From Acetobacteraceae bacterium (GTDB lineage Bacteria > Pseudomonadota > Alphaproteobacteria > Acetobacterales > Acetobacteraceae), in contig JASHOA010000055.1 in NCBI GenBank assembly GCA_030041375.1, positions 1 to 33,554 on the forward strand: a stretch of 33,554 bases of DNA. Reading direction: 5' to 3'. The position numbers were made by a program, and so were the translations under genes. Positions 1 through 8,649 of this stretch are shown piece after piece; the stretch's first letter is position 1, and every line of letters begins with the position of its first letter. The notes under the pieces are model-generated. The model saw only the letters and a program-made list of their open reading frames with translations. It was not told where the DNA came from and made no database searches.

Positions 1-189
1 GCCGAACTCGAAACCGGGGACCACGTCGTGCGCTTCTGCACACGCGACATCGGCATTCTCAACCGCAAAAGCCGGTTCCGTCGGTTCGCTCCGCCTCGCG
101 ATACGCCGCCCGAGCCAACGGAACCGGCTCACCCAACCGATCTGTCGGGTATCATCCCGGTCCAAAATGTCGACCATCAACCCGGTTGA
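1..189 (+). CDS. 3' end of an unidentified protein (partial)
   Basis: Frame 1 is open from the window edge to a TGA at 187-189 and encodes 62 residues. It begins AELETGDHVVRFCTRDIGIL, followed by a basic stretch and a Pro-rich tail. I do not recognise the family with confidence. The position at the tail of an ORF next to a large hairpin makes a transposase or integrase C-terminus conceivable, but that is inference. The Pro/Thr-rich last 30 residues overlap the inverted repeat at 70-129, so part of this tail may be read-through into a structured DNA element rather than conserved protein. The gene continues upstream of the window. Confidence 0.4.
   Translation, partial: AELETGDHVVRFCTRDIGILNRKSRFRRFAPPRDTPPEPTEPAHPTDLSGIIPVQNVDHQPG
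70..129. repeat. Large inverted repeat (hairpin)
   Basis: AGCCGGTTCCGT at 70-81 is perfectly complementary to ACGGAACCGGCT at 118-129. After one mismatch (82/117) the pairing continues for six more pairs (83-88 with 111-116, one of them G-T). The result is a 19-position stem around a 22-nt loop. It lies inside the C-terminal coding frame of the partial ORF. It could be an IS end, a terminator-like structure or a protein-binding site; no T-tract follows it. Confidence 0.6.
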
Positions 190-299
190 ACAGAGGATGA
201 ATCACTCAACGACAAAAGTGGGCACTCAGGAACGGATGGCGCGGGCCCGCTGATCTCTTTATGTTGGGCAGCCGGCAAGGCGGGAGGCGGAGGTCAAGA

Positions 300-2057
300 A
301 TGGAACTGGAGCGCGCGCGGAAGTCGCGTACGATTCCGCGGCCAGGCGGTCGGATTCTCGCCGATGCCCTGGTTGCACAGGGAATCGACCACGTCTTCGA
401 GGTGCCGGGCGAAAGCTATCTCGATGTGCTGGACGGGCTTTATGCCGTGCGCGAACGGTTGCAGCTCATCACGTGCCGTTTCGAGGCGGGCGCCGTCAAC
501 ATGGCAGAGGCGTTCGGCAAGCTGAAGGGCCGCCCGGCAGCGGCGATGGTGACGCGCGGGCCGGGCGCCTGCCACGGTGCGATCGGCGTGCACATCGCAA
601 TGCAGGACAGCACGCCGCTTCTGCTGTTCATCGGCCAGATTCCGAGCGACCAGAGAGACCGCGATGCATTCCAGGAAATTGACTACCGGCGGATGTTCGG
701 GCCGGTGGCGAAGTGGGTGACGGAAATCGACCATGCGCGGCGAATTCCGGAGATCGTCGCCCACGCGGCGGACGTTGCGATGTCGGGCCGGCCGGGGCCG
801 GTGGTCATCGCGCTGCCTGAGGATATGCAGCGCGAAGTCGTGGAAGTGCCGGATATCGGACCGGCACCGATCGCCCTGCCGCTGCCGGACCCGGCGGCGC
901 TCGAACGGCTGTCCCTGCTGCTGGCGCGCGCGCGCAAGCCGATCGCGCTCATCGGCGGCTCGCGCTGGAGCGAGAAAGGGCGGGCGGCACTGGCGACGTT
1001 TCTCACCCGCCACGATGTGCCGGTCGCGGTCGGGTTTCGCCGCCAGGCGCTCTATGACGGGAAGCTCGAGAATTTCGTGGGCGACCTCGGAGTGGGGCCC
1101 GACCCGGCACTGGTGGCGAAGGCGAAGGAAGCGGACCTCGTGCTCGCCATCGGCACCAGGCTCGGCGAAGCATCGACACAAGGCTACACGCTGTTCGACA
1201 CCGCGGGCGGTGTCGCGATCGTGCATGTCTATCCGGTTGCCGAGGAAATCGGGCGGGTGTTTCGCCCGGCGCTGGGTATCGTCTCCGAACTCAACGCGTT
1301 CGCGGAAGCGGCGGCAGCGCTGGAGGCGCCGCGCATCGCCTGGCACGGCTGGACACGCGAGCTTCGGGCGCTGCGTGAGACGGGAAGGGTGGTTCCGGAC
1401 TATGCCGGCCCGCTCAATCTCGGCCATGTGATGCGTGATCTCGAGGGGCTGCTCGAGCCCGACGCCATCATCACCACGGATGCCGGCAACTGCGCCACCT
1501 GGGCGCCGCGCTTCATCAATTTCAGCGACCGGCAGCGCTATATCGGGCCCTGCAACGGCGCGATGGGCTACTCGGTGCCGGCGGCTGTCGCGGCAAAGAT
1601 CGCGTTTCCCGAGCGCATGGTGGTTGCCATCGTCGGCGATGGTGGCTTCCTGATGACCGGCCAGGAAATCGCAACCGCGTTCCACCATGGCGTGGCGCCG
1701 ATCGTGCTGGTGTTCAACAACCAGATGTACGGCACGATCCGGATGCATCAGGAGCGGCAGTTTCCCGGTCGGGTCTCCGGCACCGGGCTCACCAACCCCG
1801 ACTTTGCACGGCTGATCGAGGCGTTCGGCGGGCATGGCGAGACAGTGGCGGAGACTGCGCAATTCGCTCCGGCCTTTCGCCGTGCCGCGGCAAGCGGCCG
1901 GCCGGCGGTGATCGAGCTGGTGACCAACCCCGAGCAGATCACGACCCGTGCGACGATCGCCGAGCTGCGCGCCGCCGCGAAACCTGCCAAGGCGCAGCCG
2001 AATCTCCGCCGCGTCCAGGTGGCGACGCGCGGCGCGAAGGCGAAGAAGAAGCGCTGA
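300..2057 (+). CDS. Thiamine-pyrophosphate-dependent enzyme, acetolactate synthase large-subunit family
   Basis: 585 residues, cytoplasmic. An upstream in-frame ATG at 261 exists, but GGAGG at 289-293 sits 6 nt before the ATG at 300, so 300 is preferred. The N-terminal Pyr domain holds the cofactor-activating Glu at about residue 62 in RFEAGAVNMAEA. The central domain covers roughly residues 195-335. The C-terminal PP domain has the GDGG...NN TPP/Mg motif at about 446-476 (GDGGFLMTGQE to VFNNQMYG). Family members make acetolactate or decarboxylate 2-oxo acids such as oxalyl-CoA, sulfopyruvate or benzoylformate. No ilvN-type regulatory subunit follows, so a catabolic decarboxylase/carboligase is as likely as true IlvB. 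The substrate cannot be fixed from sequence. The C-terminus ends in a Lys/Ala-rich tail. It is followed on the same strand by the molybdoenzyme and acylase genes. Confidence 0.85.
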   Translation: MELERARKSRTIPRPGGRILADALVAQGIDHVFEVPGESYLDVLDGLYAVRERLQLITCRFEAGAVNMAEAFGKLKGRPAAAMVTRGPGACHGAIGVHIAMQDSTPLLLFIGQIPSDQRDRDAFQEIDYRRMFGPVAKWVTEIDHARRIPEIVAHAADVAMSGRPGPVVIALPEDMQREVVEVPDIGPAPIALPLPDPAALERLSLLLARARKPIALIGGSRWSEKGRAALATFLTRHDVPVAVGFRRQALYDGKLENFVGDLGVGPDPALVAKAKEADLVLAIGTRLGEASTQGYTLFDTAGGVAIVHVYPVAEEIGRVFRPALGIVSELNAFAEAAAALEAPRIAWHGWTRELRALRETGRVVPDYAGPLNLGHVMRDLEGLLEPDAIITTDAGNCATWAPRFINFSDRQRYIGPCNGAMGYSVPAAVAAKIAFPERMVVAIVGDGGFLMTGQEIATAFHHGVAPIVLVFNNQMYGTIRMHQERQFPGRVSGTGLTNPDFARLIEAFGGHGETVAETAQFAPAFRRAAASGRPAVIELVTNPEQITTRATIAELRAAAKPAKAQPNLRRVQVATRGAKAKKKR

Positions 2058-2110
2058 ATACCTTCCTTGCTTGCGCTTCCGGATGGAAGGACCCAACTGG
2101 CGGGAGAGGA

Positions 2111-2803
2111 ATGAGGGAGATCGGGATGGCCGAGGCGGATGAGGCCGGAAAGGTGACGATGCTGGGCCGGATCAAGGAGAAGCTGATCGAGCGGAAGGTG
2201 GGCTGGGCGCGCGATGGCCGGCTGCTCACGGGCAAAACGGCGGCACCGGAACAGCGCCTGCCGCCGGGCCAGCGGCTCGTTCGCGACTGGCCCGTGCTCG
2301 ATCTCGGCGTGCAGCCCGAGGTAACGCTCGCCGCCTTCCGGCTCGATCTCGATGGCGCGGTCGAGCAGATGGAAAGCCTTTCGTGGGACGCATTCCTTGC
2401 CCTGCCGCAGGTGGAGAGCATTTGCGATATCCATTGCGTCACGCAGTGGTCGCGCTACGACAATCATTGGCAGGGTGTGGCGGCGCGCACGCTGATCGAA
2501 CGTGTCAGGCCGCATGCTGATGCAGAGCACGTGGTGTTCCATTCCTATGACGGCTACACCACCAATGTGCGGCTCGACCAGTTCGACCAGCCGGACGTGT
2601 TCCTGGTGCATCGGTGGGAGGGCAAGCCGATCCCCAGCGAGCATGGCGGGCCGCTTCGTGTGCTGATACCGCGGCTTTATTTCTGGAAGTCGGCGAAGTG
2701 GATCCGGCGGATCGAGTTCGTGGCCAGGGACCGGCCCGGCTTCTGGGAAGTGCGCGGCTATCATAACAACGCCGACCCTTGGCTCGAAGAACGATATGGT
2801 TAG
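2111..2803 (+). CDS. Sulfite-oxidase-like molybdopterin-dependent oxidoreductase
   Basis: 230 residues with the fold signature of the sulfite oxidase/MsrP (YedY) catalytic domain. The stretch CDIHCVTQWS (C105 and C109) contains the Cys (C109, before VTQWS) expected to ligate molybdenum. Later motifs HGGPLRVLIPRLYFWKSAKW and GFWEVRGYHNNADPW are typical of this family. There is no twin-arginine or Sec signal and no heme domain, so this is a small, apparently cytoplasmic member whose electron partner is unknown. ATG 2111 and ATG 2126 are both possible starts; GGGAG precedes both, and the family-like region begins well after either. It lies 53 nt after the TPP enzyme and overlaps the next gene by 8 nt, which implies cotranscription and translational coupling. 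Confidence 0.85.
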   Translation: MREIGMAEADEAGKVTMLGRIKEKLIERKVGWARDGRLLTGKTAAPEQRLPPGQRLVRDWPVLDLGVQPEVTLAAFRLDLDGAVEQMESLSWDAFLALPQVESICDIHCVTQWSRYDNHWQGVAARTLIERVRPHADAEHVVFHSYDGYTTNVRLDQFDQPDVFLVHRWEGKPIPSEHGGPLRVLIPRLYFWKSAKWIRRIEFVARDRPGFWEVRGYHNNADPWLEERYG

Positions 2804-5057
2804 TGTCACCGCCATGAACGAGGACGCACTGCTTGCCGGGGGCGCGCGGCCCGGGGACCGCACGATCGCGGGCGCGGTCGGCCAGCCGGTCGAGATCCGG
2901 CGCGATTCTGCGGGCGTGCCGCATGTGCGTGCGGCAGCCACGCGGGATCTCTTCTTCGGGCTCGGCGTGGCGATGGCGGAGGACCGCCTCTGGCAGATGG
3001 ACCGGCTGCGCCGTCGTGCGCTCGGCCGCCAGGCGGAAATTCTTGGGTCAACCTACGTGGCGAGCGACCGCGCGCATCTCACTGTCGGGATCGACACGAT
3101 TTCGGAAGCCGACACAGAGCGGATGGACGAGGCAACGCGCAGCATCGTCGAGGCGTTCGTCGCCGGGATCAACCGCCATATCGAAACCGCCGGGAAAGAT
3201 CTGCCGATCGAGTTCCGCCTGCTCGAATATACGCCTGATCCGTTCTCGGCCAGGGATATCGTGGCGATCGGCCGGGGCATCTGGTGGTCGTTGAATGGCC
3301 GGATCGACCGTCTCGCCGCCGCCGAGGCCGCGCGGTTCCTGCCGGGCGAAAGACTGCGCCGGCTTTACCTGACGCCGGAGGCATCCGAGCATCCGGTGCT
3401 CCAAAGCCAGGCCGGAACGGAGCGCGGAAAATTTGCCGCCGGCACGGATGACGCAACCGGCAGCAACAACTGGGCGCTCGGCCCCTCGCGCACCGATACC
3501 GGGGCCGCGATCCTGGCCGGGGATCCGCATCAGCCCTTCTGGGTGCCTTCGAGCTGGTACGAATTCGTGCTCGAAGGTCCCGAGGACCATGCGGGTGGGG
3601 CAGGCCATCCCGGGCTGCCCGGGCTCTGGTGGGGAGCCAACGGGGCGATCGCCTGGAGCATCACCAACAACGCCGCCTCGACGCGCGACCTCTACCGGGA
3701 GAGCGTGAAGCCGGACGATGCCGCGCTCTATCGCGACGACGGGACCTGGCGGAAGTTCGCGGAGCGGCGTGTCCGGATTGCGGTGCGTGGCAGAGAGGCG
3801 GAGGAACTCGTCATCCGCTCCACCGTGCGCGGGCCAATCGTGAATGCGATCATTCCCGCCGTTTCGGAGGGCGGCGATCCGCCGCTTTCGCTGCGCTGGG
3901 TGGGGGCCGAGCATCTCGACGATCTGAAGGCGATGATCGCTCTCTCCCGTGCCCGCAACTGGCCCGCCTTTCGTGAAGCCCTCAGGGACTGGGCGGTCGC
4001 CGTCTTCAACTTCGTCTATGCGGATCGCGATGGGCATATCGGCTACCAGATGGCCGGGCGGATCCCCGTTCGCGGGCGCCTCGCGTACGGGTTCCGCGAC
4101 GCCGGCAACCCGGAGGATCGTTGGCAAGCCACGATTCCCTTCGAAGCCATGCCGCACATTGCCGACCCCCCGGGCGGGTTCGTTGCCACCGCCAATCAGC
4201 GGATCGTTGACGAAAGCGACACTTATCCGATCTACGGCGCCTATTCGCAGGGCCATCGCGGGGCGCGGATCGAGGAGGTGCTGGCGCCGCCCACGCTGAT
4301 CGATCGCCGGGCGAGCATCCGGCTGCAGAACGATGTCGTCAGCACGCGCGCCCGGCGGCTTTGTCCGCACATCCTCCGTCTGCTCGGTGCGAGCGTCGAG
4401 CCGGCAGCGCGCATCGTTGTCGCGATCCTCTCCGGCTGGGACGGCAGCTACACCGGAGCGAGCGCGGCGCCGACGATGTTCGAGACCTTCATGGGCAATT
4501 TTCAGCGCGCGGTGCTGGCGCGACATTTGCCGGCACGGCTGATCGATCTCACGATGCAGCAAACCGGCCTTGCCGCCGCGCTGCTCGAAGGCGCCGAGCC
4601 GGATTATTTCTCCGCGGGCACGGGCGCACAGGTGGTTGCCGCCGCCAGGGCGAGCGTCGCTCAGTTGACCGAAAGGCTTGGGCCTTTGCCCCAGGAATGG
4701 CGCTGGGAGCGGGTGCACCTCGTGCACTGGCGCCATCCGCTTTCGGCATCTCAGGGCGATGGTTTCGATATCGGCCCGGCCGCCGTCGATGGCGGCTCGC
4801 ACACCATCCGCAATACCGGGGGTGAGCTTCCGCCGCACGAGGCGAATTCGGGCGCCGAATATCGCATCGTCGTCGATTTCACGGATCCGGATCGCTTCCA
4901 GGCGGTGCAGAACATCGGCAATTCAGGCGTGCCGGGCAGCCCGCATTACAAGGACCAGTTCGAGGACTGGCGGAACGGACGCTACCACGTCGTCGAGCTT
5001 CACTCCGCACGCGTCGCGGCTGAGGCGACGACGCACATCCGGCCCGACGGCACCTGA
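2796..5057 (+). CDS. Penicillin-acylase family (S45) N-terminal nucleophile hydrolase
   Basis: 753 residues. Family members are made as a precursor that self-cleaves to expose an N-terminal Ser. Here the junction is Gly222-Ser223 in GSNNWALGPSRT, giving an alpha chain of about 222 residues and a beta chain of about 531. DPHQPFWVPSSWYE and WWGANGAIAWSITNNAAS match the substrate/Ca-site region, and the C-terminal QAVQNIGNSGVPGSPHYKDQ is also family-typical. Known members hydrolyse amides such as beta-lactam side chains, acyl-homoserine lactones or cyclic lipopeptides. The substrate here is unknown. Unlike most homologues there is no signal peptide at this start or at ATG 2814. The start overlaps the end of the molybdoenzyme gene. 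Confidence 0.88.
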   Translation: MVSVTAMNEDALLAGGARPGDRTIAGAVGQPVEIRRDSAGVPHVRAAATRDLFFGLGVAMAEDRLWQMDRLRRRALGRQAEILGSTYVASDRAHLTVGIDTISEADTERMDEATRSIVEAFVAGINRHIETAGKDLPIEFRLLEYTPDPFSARDIVAIGRGIWWSLNGRIDRLAAAEAARFLPGERLRRLYLTPEASEHPVLQSQAGTERGKFAAGTDDATGSNNWALGPSRTDTGAAILAGDPHQPFWVPSSWYEFVLEGPEDHAGGAGHPGLPGLWWGANGAIAWSITNNAASTRDLYRESVKPDDAALYRDDGTWRKFAERRVRIAVRGREAEELVIRSTVRGPIVNAIIPAVSEGGDPPLSLRWVGAEHLDDLKAMIALSRARNWPAFREALRDWAVAVFNFVYADRDGHIGYQMAGRIPVRGRLAYGFRDAGNPEDRWQATIPFEAMPHIADPPGGFVATANQRIVDESDTYPIYGAYSQGHRGARIEEVLAPPTLIDRRASIRLQNDVVSTRARRLCPHILRLLGASVEPAARIVVAILSGWDGSYTGASAAPTMFETFMGNFQRAVLARHLPARLIDLTMQQTGLAAALLEGAEPDYFSAGTGAQVVAAARASVAQLTERLGPLPQEWRWERVHLVHWRHPLSASQGDGFDIGPAAVDGGSHTIRNTGGELPPHEANSGAEYRIVVDFTDPDRFQAVQNIGNSGVPGSPHYKDQFEDWRNGRYHVVELHSARVAAEATTHIRPDGT

Positions 5058-5140
5058 CGAGCGCTCAGAGAAATCCGGTCAGGCGGCGCGGATGGTGGGG
5101 CACTCCGCGGGATTTGTTCTTCCCGGCCTGACGAGGGCGG

Positions 5141-5440
5141 TCAGCCGCCCGGGTCCGGTTCCTTGCCGGCGTTCATGACCGCGTAGAGCCGGTTCATCTC
5201 CGCGTCGAATTCCGCCCACAGCGCCGCCCCTTCGTCGGGTGGCAGCATGTCCTTGCCAAATCGGAATGCGTTGTCTTCGCGTATGATGGCGAGTGGGTCG
5301 GGCCACGGCATGGCGCTCGCCGACTTGACCAATGCGAGCGTGGCGTAGAGGCGCCGCCTGACGAGAGCGACGATCTCGTCACTCGGGCCGCCGCTCGGGA
5401 GGGGCGCGGTCGCGAACAGATCGGCCTGCGAATCGGACAC
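5141..5440 (-). CDS. Small conserved-looking hypothetical protein
   Basis: 99 residues from a GTG at 5440 (MSDSQADLFATAPLP). The composition is protein-like: an amphipathic helix around VRRRLYATLALVKSAS, then a WPDPLAIIREDNAFRFGKDMLP segment and a second helix AALWAEFDAEMNRLYAVMN. There are no membrane segments or known motifs. It is divergent from the restriction-methylation gene (73 nt between starts) and convergent with the acylase gene. No strong Shine-Dalgarno is visible. Function unknown; the divergent placement allows shared regulation with the neighbouring enzyme, but this is inference. Confidence 0.6.
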   Translation of the reverse strand: MSDSQADLFATAPLPSGGPSDEIVALVRRRLYATLALVKSASAMPWPDPLAIIREDNAFRFGKDMLPPDEGAALWAEFDAEMNRLYAVMNAGKEPDPGG

Positions 5441-5513
5441 GGGGCAAGTTTAGCAGTGCCCGAGGGCCTGGCCCAGCCTTGGCCGGGCCCTGCAGTTCGC
5501 GCATGGTTCGGCC

Positions 5514-8500
5514 GTGAGTGCAGACTGGCACAGCGAAAGACTGCCCGAGCTTGCGCGCGCCCTGGCCGCCCGGCCGCGGCACGAGGCGTTGCGTGGCCAT
5601 ATCACCGAATTGCTGCACTCGGGGTTCGGCGTGCCGTACCACGAGATCGACCACGAGGCGTACCTTCTGGACGGTCGCGGCCGCATCGACACGATGTGGG
5701 GCGCGGTCGTTATCGAACTGAAGAGCGATCTCAGGCGGGAGGAGGGCGACGTGCGCGCCCGGCTGCCGGCTTATCTCGCCGATGCCGAGGCGCGGTCGGC
5801 GAGCCCGCGTCCCGCGACCGGGCTGGCCACGGACGGCGCCACCTTCATCGCCTATGCGCTCAGGGACGGGGCGCTCAAGGAACTGGCGCGCTATTCGACG
5901 GATCCCGAGCAGCCGAACGAGCTTTTGGCGTGGCTCGAGCCGCTGCTTTCGGACCGGCCCGATCTCCTGCCCAAGCCACGTGTCGTGGCGCAGGCGTTCG
6001 GCCGCGGCAGCCTCACTTTCGGAAAGGTCCGGATGGCGCTCGACTCCCTTTGGGCCGCGCTCCGCGACGACCCGGAGGTGCGTCTGAAGCACGAGCTTTG
6101 GAACGGGCTGTTGCGTGAGGCGTACGGCGAAGATGTGGGCGAGGAATCGCTGTTCCTCCAGCACACCTATCTCACGATCGTCGTCAAGGCGATCGCGGCC
6201 CGCGTGCTCGACCTGCCGGTGCACGACCCGGAGGCGTTGCTCTCCGGGAAGGCGCTGGCGGAAGAGGGAATTATCGGCGGCGTGGAGGCGGATTTCTTCG
6301 ACTGGCCGCTCCGGCGTGCGGCCGGGGCCGAATTGGTGCGCCATGTGGCGCTGCAAACCGCACGGTTTCGCCTCCGCGACGTCGAAACCGATGTGCTGAA
6401 GGTCCTCTATGAGAGCCTGGTCGATCCGGAGCAGCGTCACGACCTTGGCGAGTATTATACGCCGGATTGGCTCGCCTCGCGCATTGTTGCCGCATCCGTG
6501 GACGCGCCACTCGAGCAATGCGTGCTCGACCCGGCTTGCGGCTCGGGGACGTTTCTTTTCCACGCCGTTCGCCGGTTGATCGCCGCCGGCCGGGCGGCGG
6601 GATGGCAAGGGACGCAGATCCTCGAAGCATGCCAGGAGAACGTGCGCGGCCTCGACGTGCATCCGGTCGCGGTGACGCTGGCGCGGGTGACGTGGCTGCT
6701 GGCGCTGGGGAATCTCACGCGGGAGCGCCAGGCGAAACTGACGGTGCCGGTTTTTCTCGGCGACGCTCTGCAATGGAACCTTCGCCGCTACGTTGACAGA
6801 GCCGATGTTCTCGTCGAGGTGCCCGGGGATGCGCCCTTGCAGATTCCGGCCGGCTTTGCCGAGGACCAGGCCGTGTTCGAGCGGGGTCTCGATACGCTGA
6901 ACCAGGGAATTGCCGATGGCTCGACGCCGGAGGCGGTCGGCCACGCGCTGCGGCGCATCGAGGGGGCGGCAGCGGCGGACGCCGACGCGCTTGCAGCCAC
7001 CTTCGCCCACTTGCAGGCGCTGTACCGTGCGGGAAAAAACGGCATCTGGACTTTCGTGTTACGCAATCTCGTGCGGCCGGTCTGGCTGTCGCGGCCCGAG
7101 CAGCGGGCGGACGTCCTGCTCGGCAATCCGCCCTGGACCGTCTACCGTCATCTCAGCTCAGGAATGAAAGCGCGGCTCCGCGAAGCGTTGCAGCAGTACG
7201 ACCTCTGGGTTGGTGGGCATCTCGCGACGCACCAGGACGTCTGTGCACTGTTCTGGGCACGCGGGGCGGAGCGGTATCTTCGTCCGGGTGGGCGGATCGC
7301 GTTCGTGTTGCCCTATGCCGTGCTGAACGCTCCGGTGTTCGCGGGGCTGCGCGATGGGCGCCTCGGCGGCCGGATCGAGGTCCGCCTGACCGGCGGCTGG
7401 TCGCTCGAAAGGGTCTGGCCGATCTTCGGCGCGCAATCCGGCAGCAGCACCACCAGTACGTGCGTGCTGTTCGGCCGGCGGGAGCCGGCCGGCCCGCACC
7501 CGGCGGAGGTGGATCGCTGGCAGGGTCGCCTGCCCGGGCGGGACGTTGACGATGCGCAAGCCACGCAAGCTCTTGCTCACAGCCGCGCTCCCTGGCCGCG
7601 GGCGCGAACTTTGGCCGGCGTGTCGCCGTATCGCGAGCGATTTCGGCAAGGTGCGACGATCGTTCCTCGCCGATTCTTCTTGGTCGAACCCGGGCCGGAA
7701 AGCAGGCTGGGCAGCCGGCGAGATGCGCCGCGCCTGCGCGGGCGTGCCGGCGCGCTCGACAAGGAACCATGGAGGAGCGTGGCGCCGCCGCACGGCCCGG
7801 TCGAGAGAGAGTTCCTGCGCCAGCTTGTACTGGGAGAAACGATCGCACCGTTCCGGTTGTTCGATACGGTGACGGCTGTGGTTCCGCTTCGCGGGTCGAG
7901 CGTGCTCGACGCGGCGGCTGCCGGCGCGGCCGGCTTTCGTTATCTCGCGGCCTGGCTACATGATGCCGAGGCGAAGTGGGTGGCGCATTGCAACAAGGAC
8001 GCTGCAGGCCAGCCGCGGATGACGCTGCTTGAGCGTGTCGATCACATGCGAAACCTGTCGTATCAGGCGGGTCAAGGCGGCGTTCGCATACTCTACACGA
8101 AGGCCGGGACGCGACTTAGCGCGGCAAGGATTTCAGTGAGTGATGCTTTGGTGGATCATAAGGCGTATTGGGCGCTGGCGCGCTCCGCGGACGAGGCGGC
8201 ATATTTGGTCACTATCATCAACAGTGCCTCTGTGCTGGCGAAAATTAAAGATCTCCAGCCGCACGGGGAAGCGGGGACCCGTCGGGACTTCGACAATCTC
8301 GTCTGGACTTTGCCGATTCCGGAGTACGACGAGGCGGACCCGCTGCACCGGGACCTGGCAGCGGCCGCATCGCATGCGGAGCAGGTTGCCGCGGCGGTCG
8401 AAGTGGGCGAATCGCAGCATTTCACCGCCAGGCGCCGCGCGATCCGCGCCGCGCTTGTGGCCGACGGGGTGGCGGCGGAGATCGAGGCCATGGTGGACGC

Positions 8501-8516
8501 GCTTCTGCCGCCGTAA
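5514..8516 (+). CDS. Single-chain restriction endonuclease/N6-adenine methyltransferase (type IIG-like)
   Basis: 1000 residues from a GTG start. The N-terminal nuclease-like segment shows D59 (GRIDTMWG) and E68-x-K70 (VVIELKSD), the PD-(D/E)xK pattern. Helical linker residues precede LGEYYTPDWLA. SAM motif I is DPACGSG at 339-345 and catalytic motif IV is NPPW at 538-541, both typical of gamma-class N6-adenine methylases. The last ~350 residues should carry target recognition. All parts are on one polypeptide, as in type IIG systems, and no separate R or S gene is nearby. It would methylate and cut foreign DNA in the cytoplasm; whether the nuclease is active is not shown. Its last ten codons are duplicated at 11440-11469. 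Confidence 0.85.
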   Translation: MSADWHSERLPELARALAARPRHEALRGHITELLHSGFGVPYHEIDHEAYLLDGRGRIDTMWGAVVIELKSDLRREEGDVRARLPAYLADAEARSASPRPATGLATDGATFIAYALRDGALKELARYSTDPEQPNELLAWLEPLLSDRPDLLPKPRVVAQAFGRGSLTFGKVRMALDSLWAALRDDPEVRLKHELWNGLLREAYGEDVGEESLFLQHTYLTIVVKAIAARVLDLPVHDPEALLSGKALAEEGIIGGVEADFFDWPLRRAAGAELVRHVALQTARFRLRDVETDVLKVLYESLVDPEQRHDLGEYYTPDWLASRIVAASVDAPLEQCVLDPACGSGTFLFHAVRRLIAAGRAAGWQGTQILEACQENVRGLDVHPVAVTLARVTWLLALGNLTRERQAKLTVPVFLGDALQWNLRRYVDRADVLVEVPGDAPLQIPAGFAEDQAVFERGLDTLNQGIADGSTPEAVGHALRRIEGAAAADADALAATFAHLQALYRAGKNGIWTFVLRNLVRPVWLSRPEQRADVLLGNPPWTVYRHLSSGMKARLREALQQYDLWVGGHLATHQDVCALFWARGAERYLRPGGRIAFVLPYAVLNAPVFAGLRDGRLGGRIEVRLTGGWSLERVWPIFGAQSGSSTTSTCVLFGRREPAGPHPAEVDRWQGRLPGRDVDDAQATQALAHSRAPWPRARTLAGVSPYRERFRQGATIVPRRFFLVEPGPESRLGSRRDAPRLRGRAGALDKEPWRSVAPPHGPVEREFLRQLVLGETIAPFRLFDTVTAVVPLRGSSVLDAAAAGAAGFRYLAAWLHDAEAKWVAHCNKDAAGQPRMTLLERVDHMRNLSYQAGQGGVRILYTKAGTRLSAARISVSDALVDHKAYWALARSADEAAYLVTIINSASVLAKIKDLQPHGEAGTRRDFDNLVWTLPIPEYDEADPLHRDLAAAASHAEQVAAAVEVGESQHFTARRRAIRAALVADGVAAEIEAMVDALLPP

Positions 8517-8562
8517 CGATTCGGCTCCGGCCGCCTCAGAGCGCGGCAGGCTTCGGGCCGCC
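8487..8562. repeat. Left 76-bp direct repeat bounding island 1
   Basis: Matches 11440-11515 at 73 of 76 positions, differing at 8490, 8526 and 8548. It contains the last ten codons of the restriction-methylation gene, a 19-bp spacer, and, on the minus strand at 8536-8562, a remnant of the 3' end of glcF encoding GGPKPAAL and its stop. So the glcF tail is present here although glcF itself lies 2.9 kb away. Confidence 0.95.
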
Positions 8563-8649
8563 TTGCAAAGGGCAATGACGATCCTTCGAAATTGAAGCGA
8601 GTGCGGCGAATGGGTTAAATCAGTCCGTAATCGCATTTGCCGGACTCCG

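Noticed and set aside
294-2096. 600-codon minus-strand open frame opposite the TPP enzyme
   Set aside because: It is a GC-rich shadow: the plus frame carries all TPP-enzyme motifs, while the minus translation is low-complexity Arg/His/Asp-rich with no domain.
3048-4838. 596-codon minus-strand frame opposite the acylase gene
   Set aside because: Antisense opening caused by codon bias. The plus strand has the GSNNW nucleophile site and family motifs along its whole length.
5379-7010. 543-codon minus-strand frame opposite the restriction-methylation gene
   Set aside because: Shadow of the nuclease and methylase N-terminal half, whose motifs are on the plus strand.
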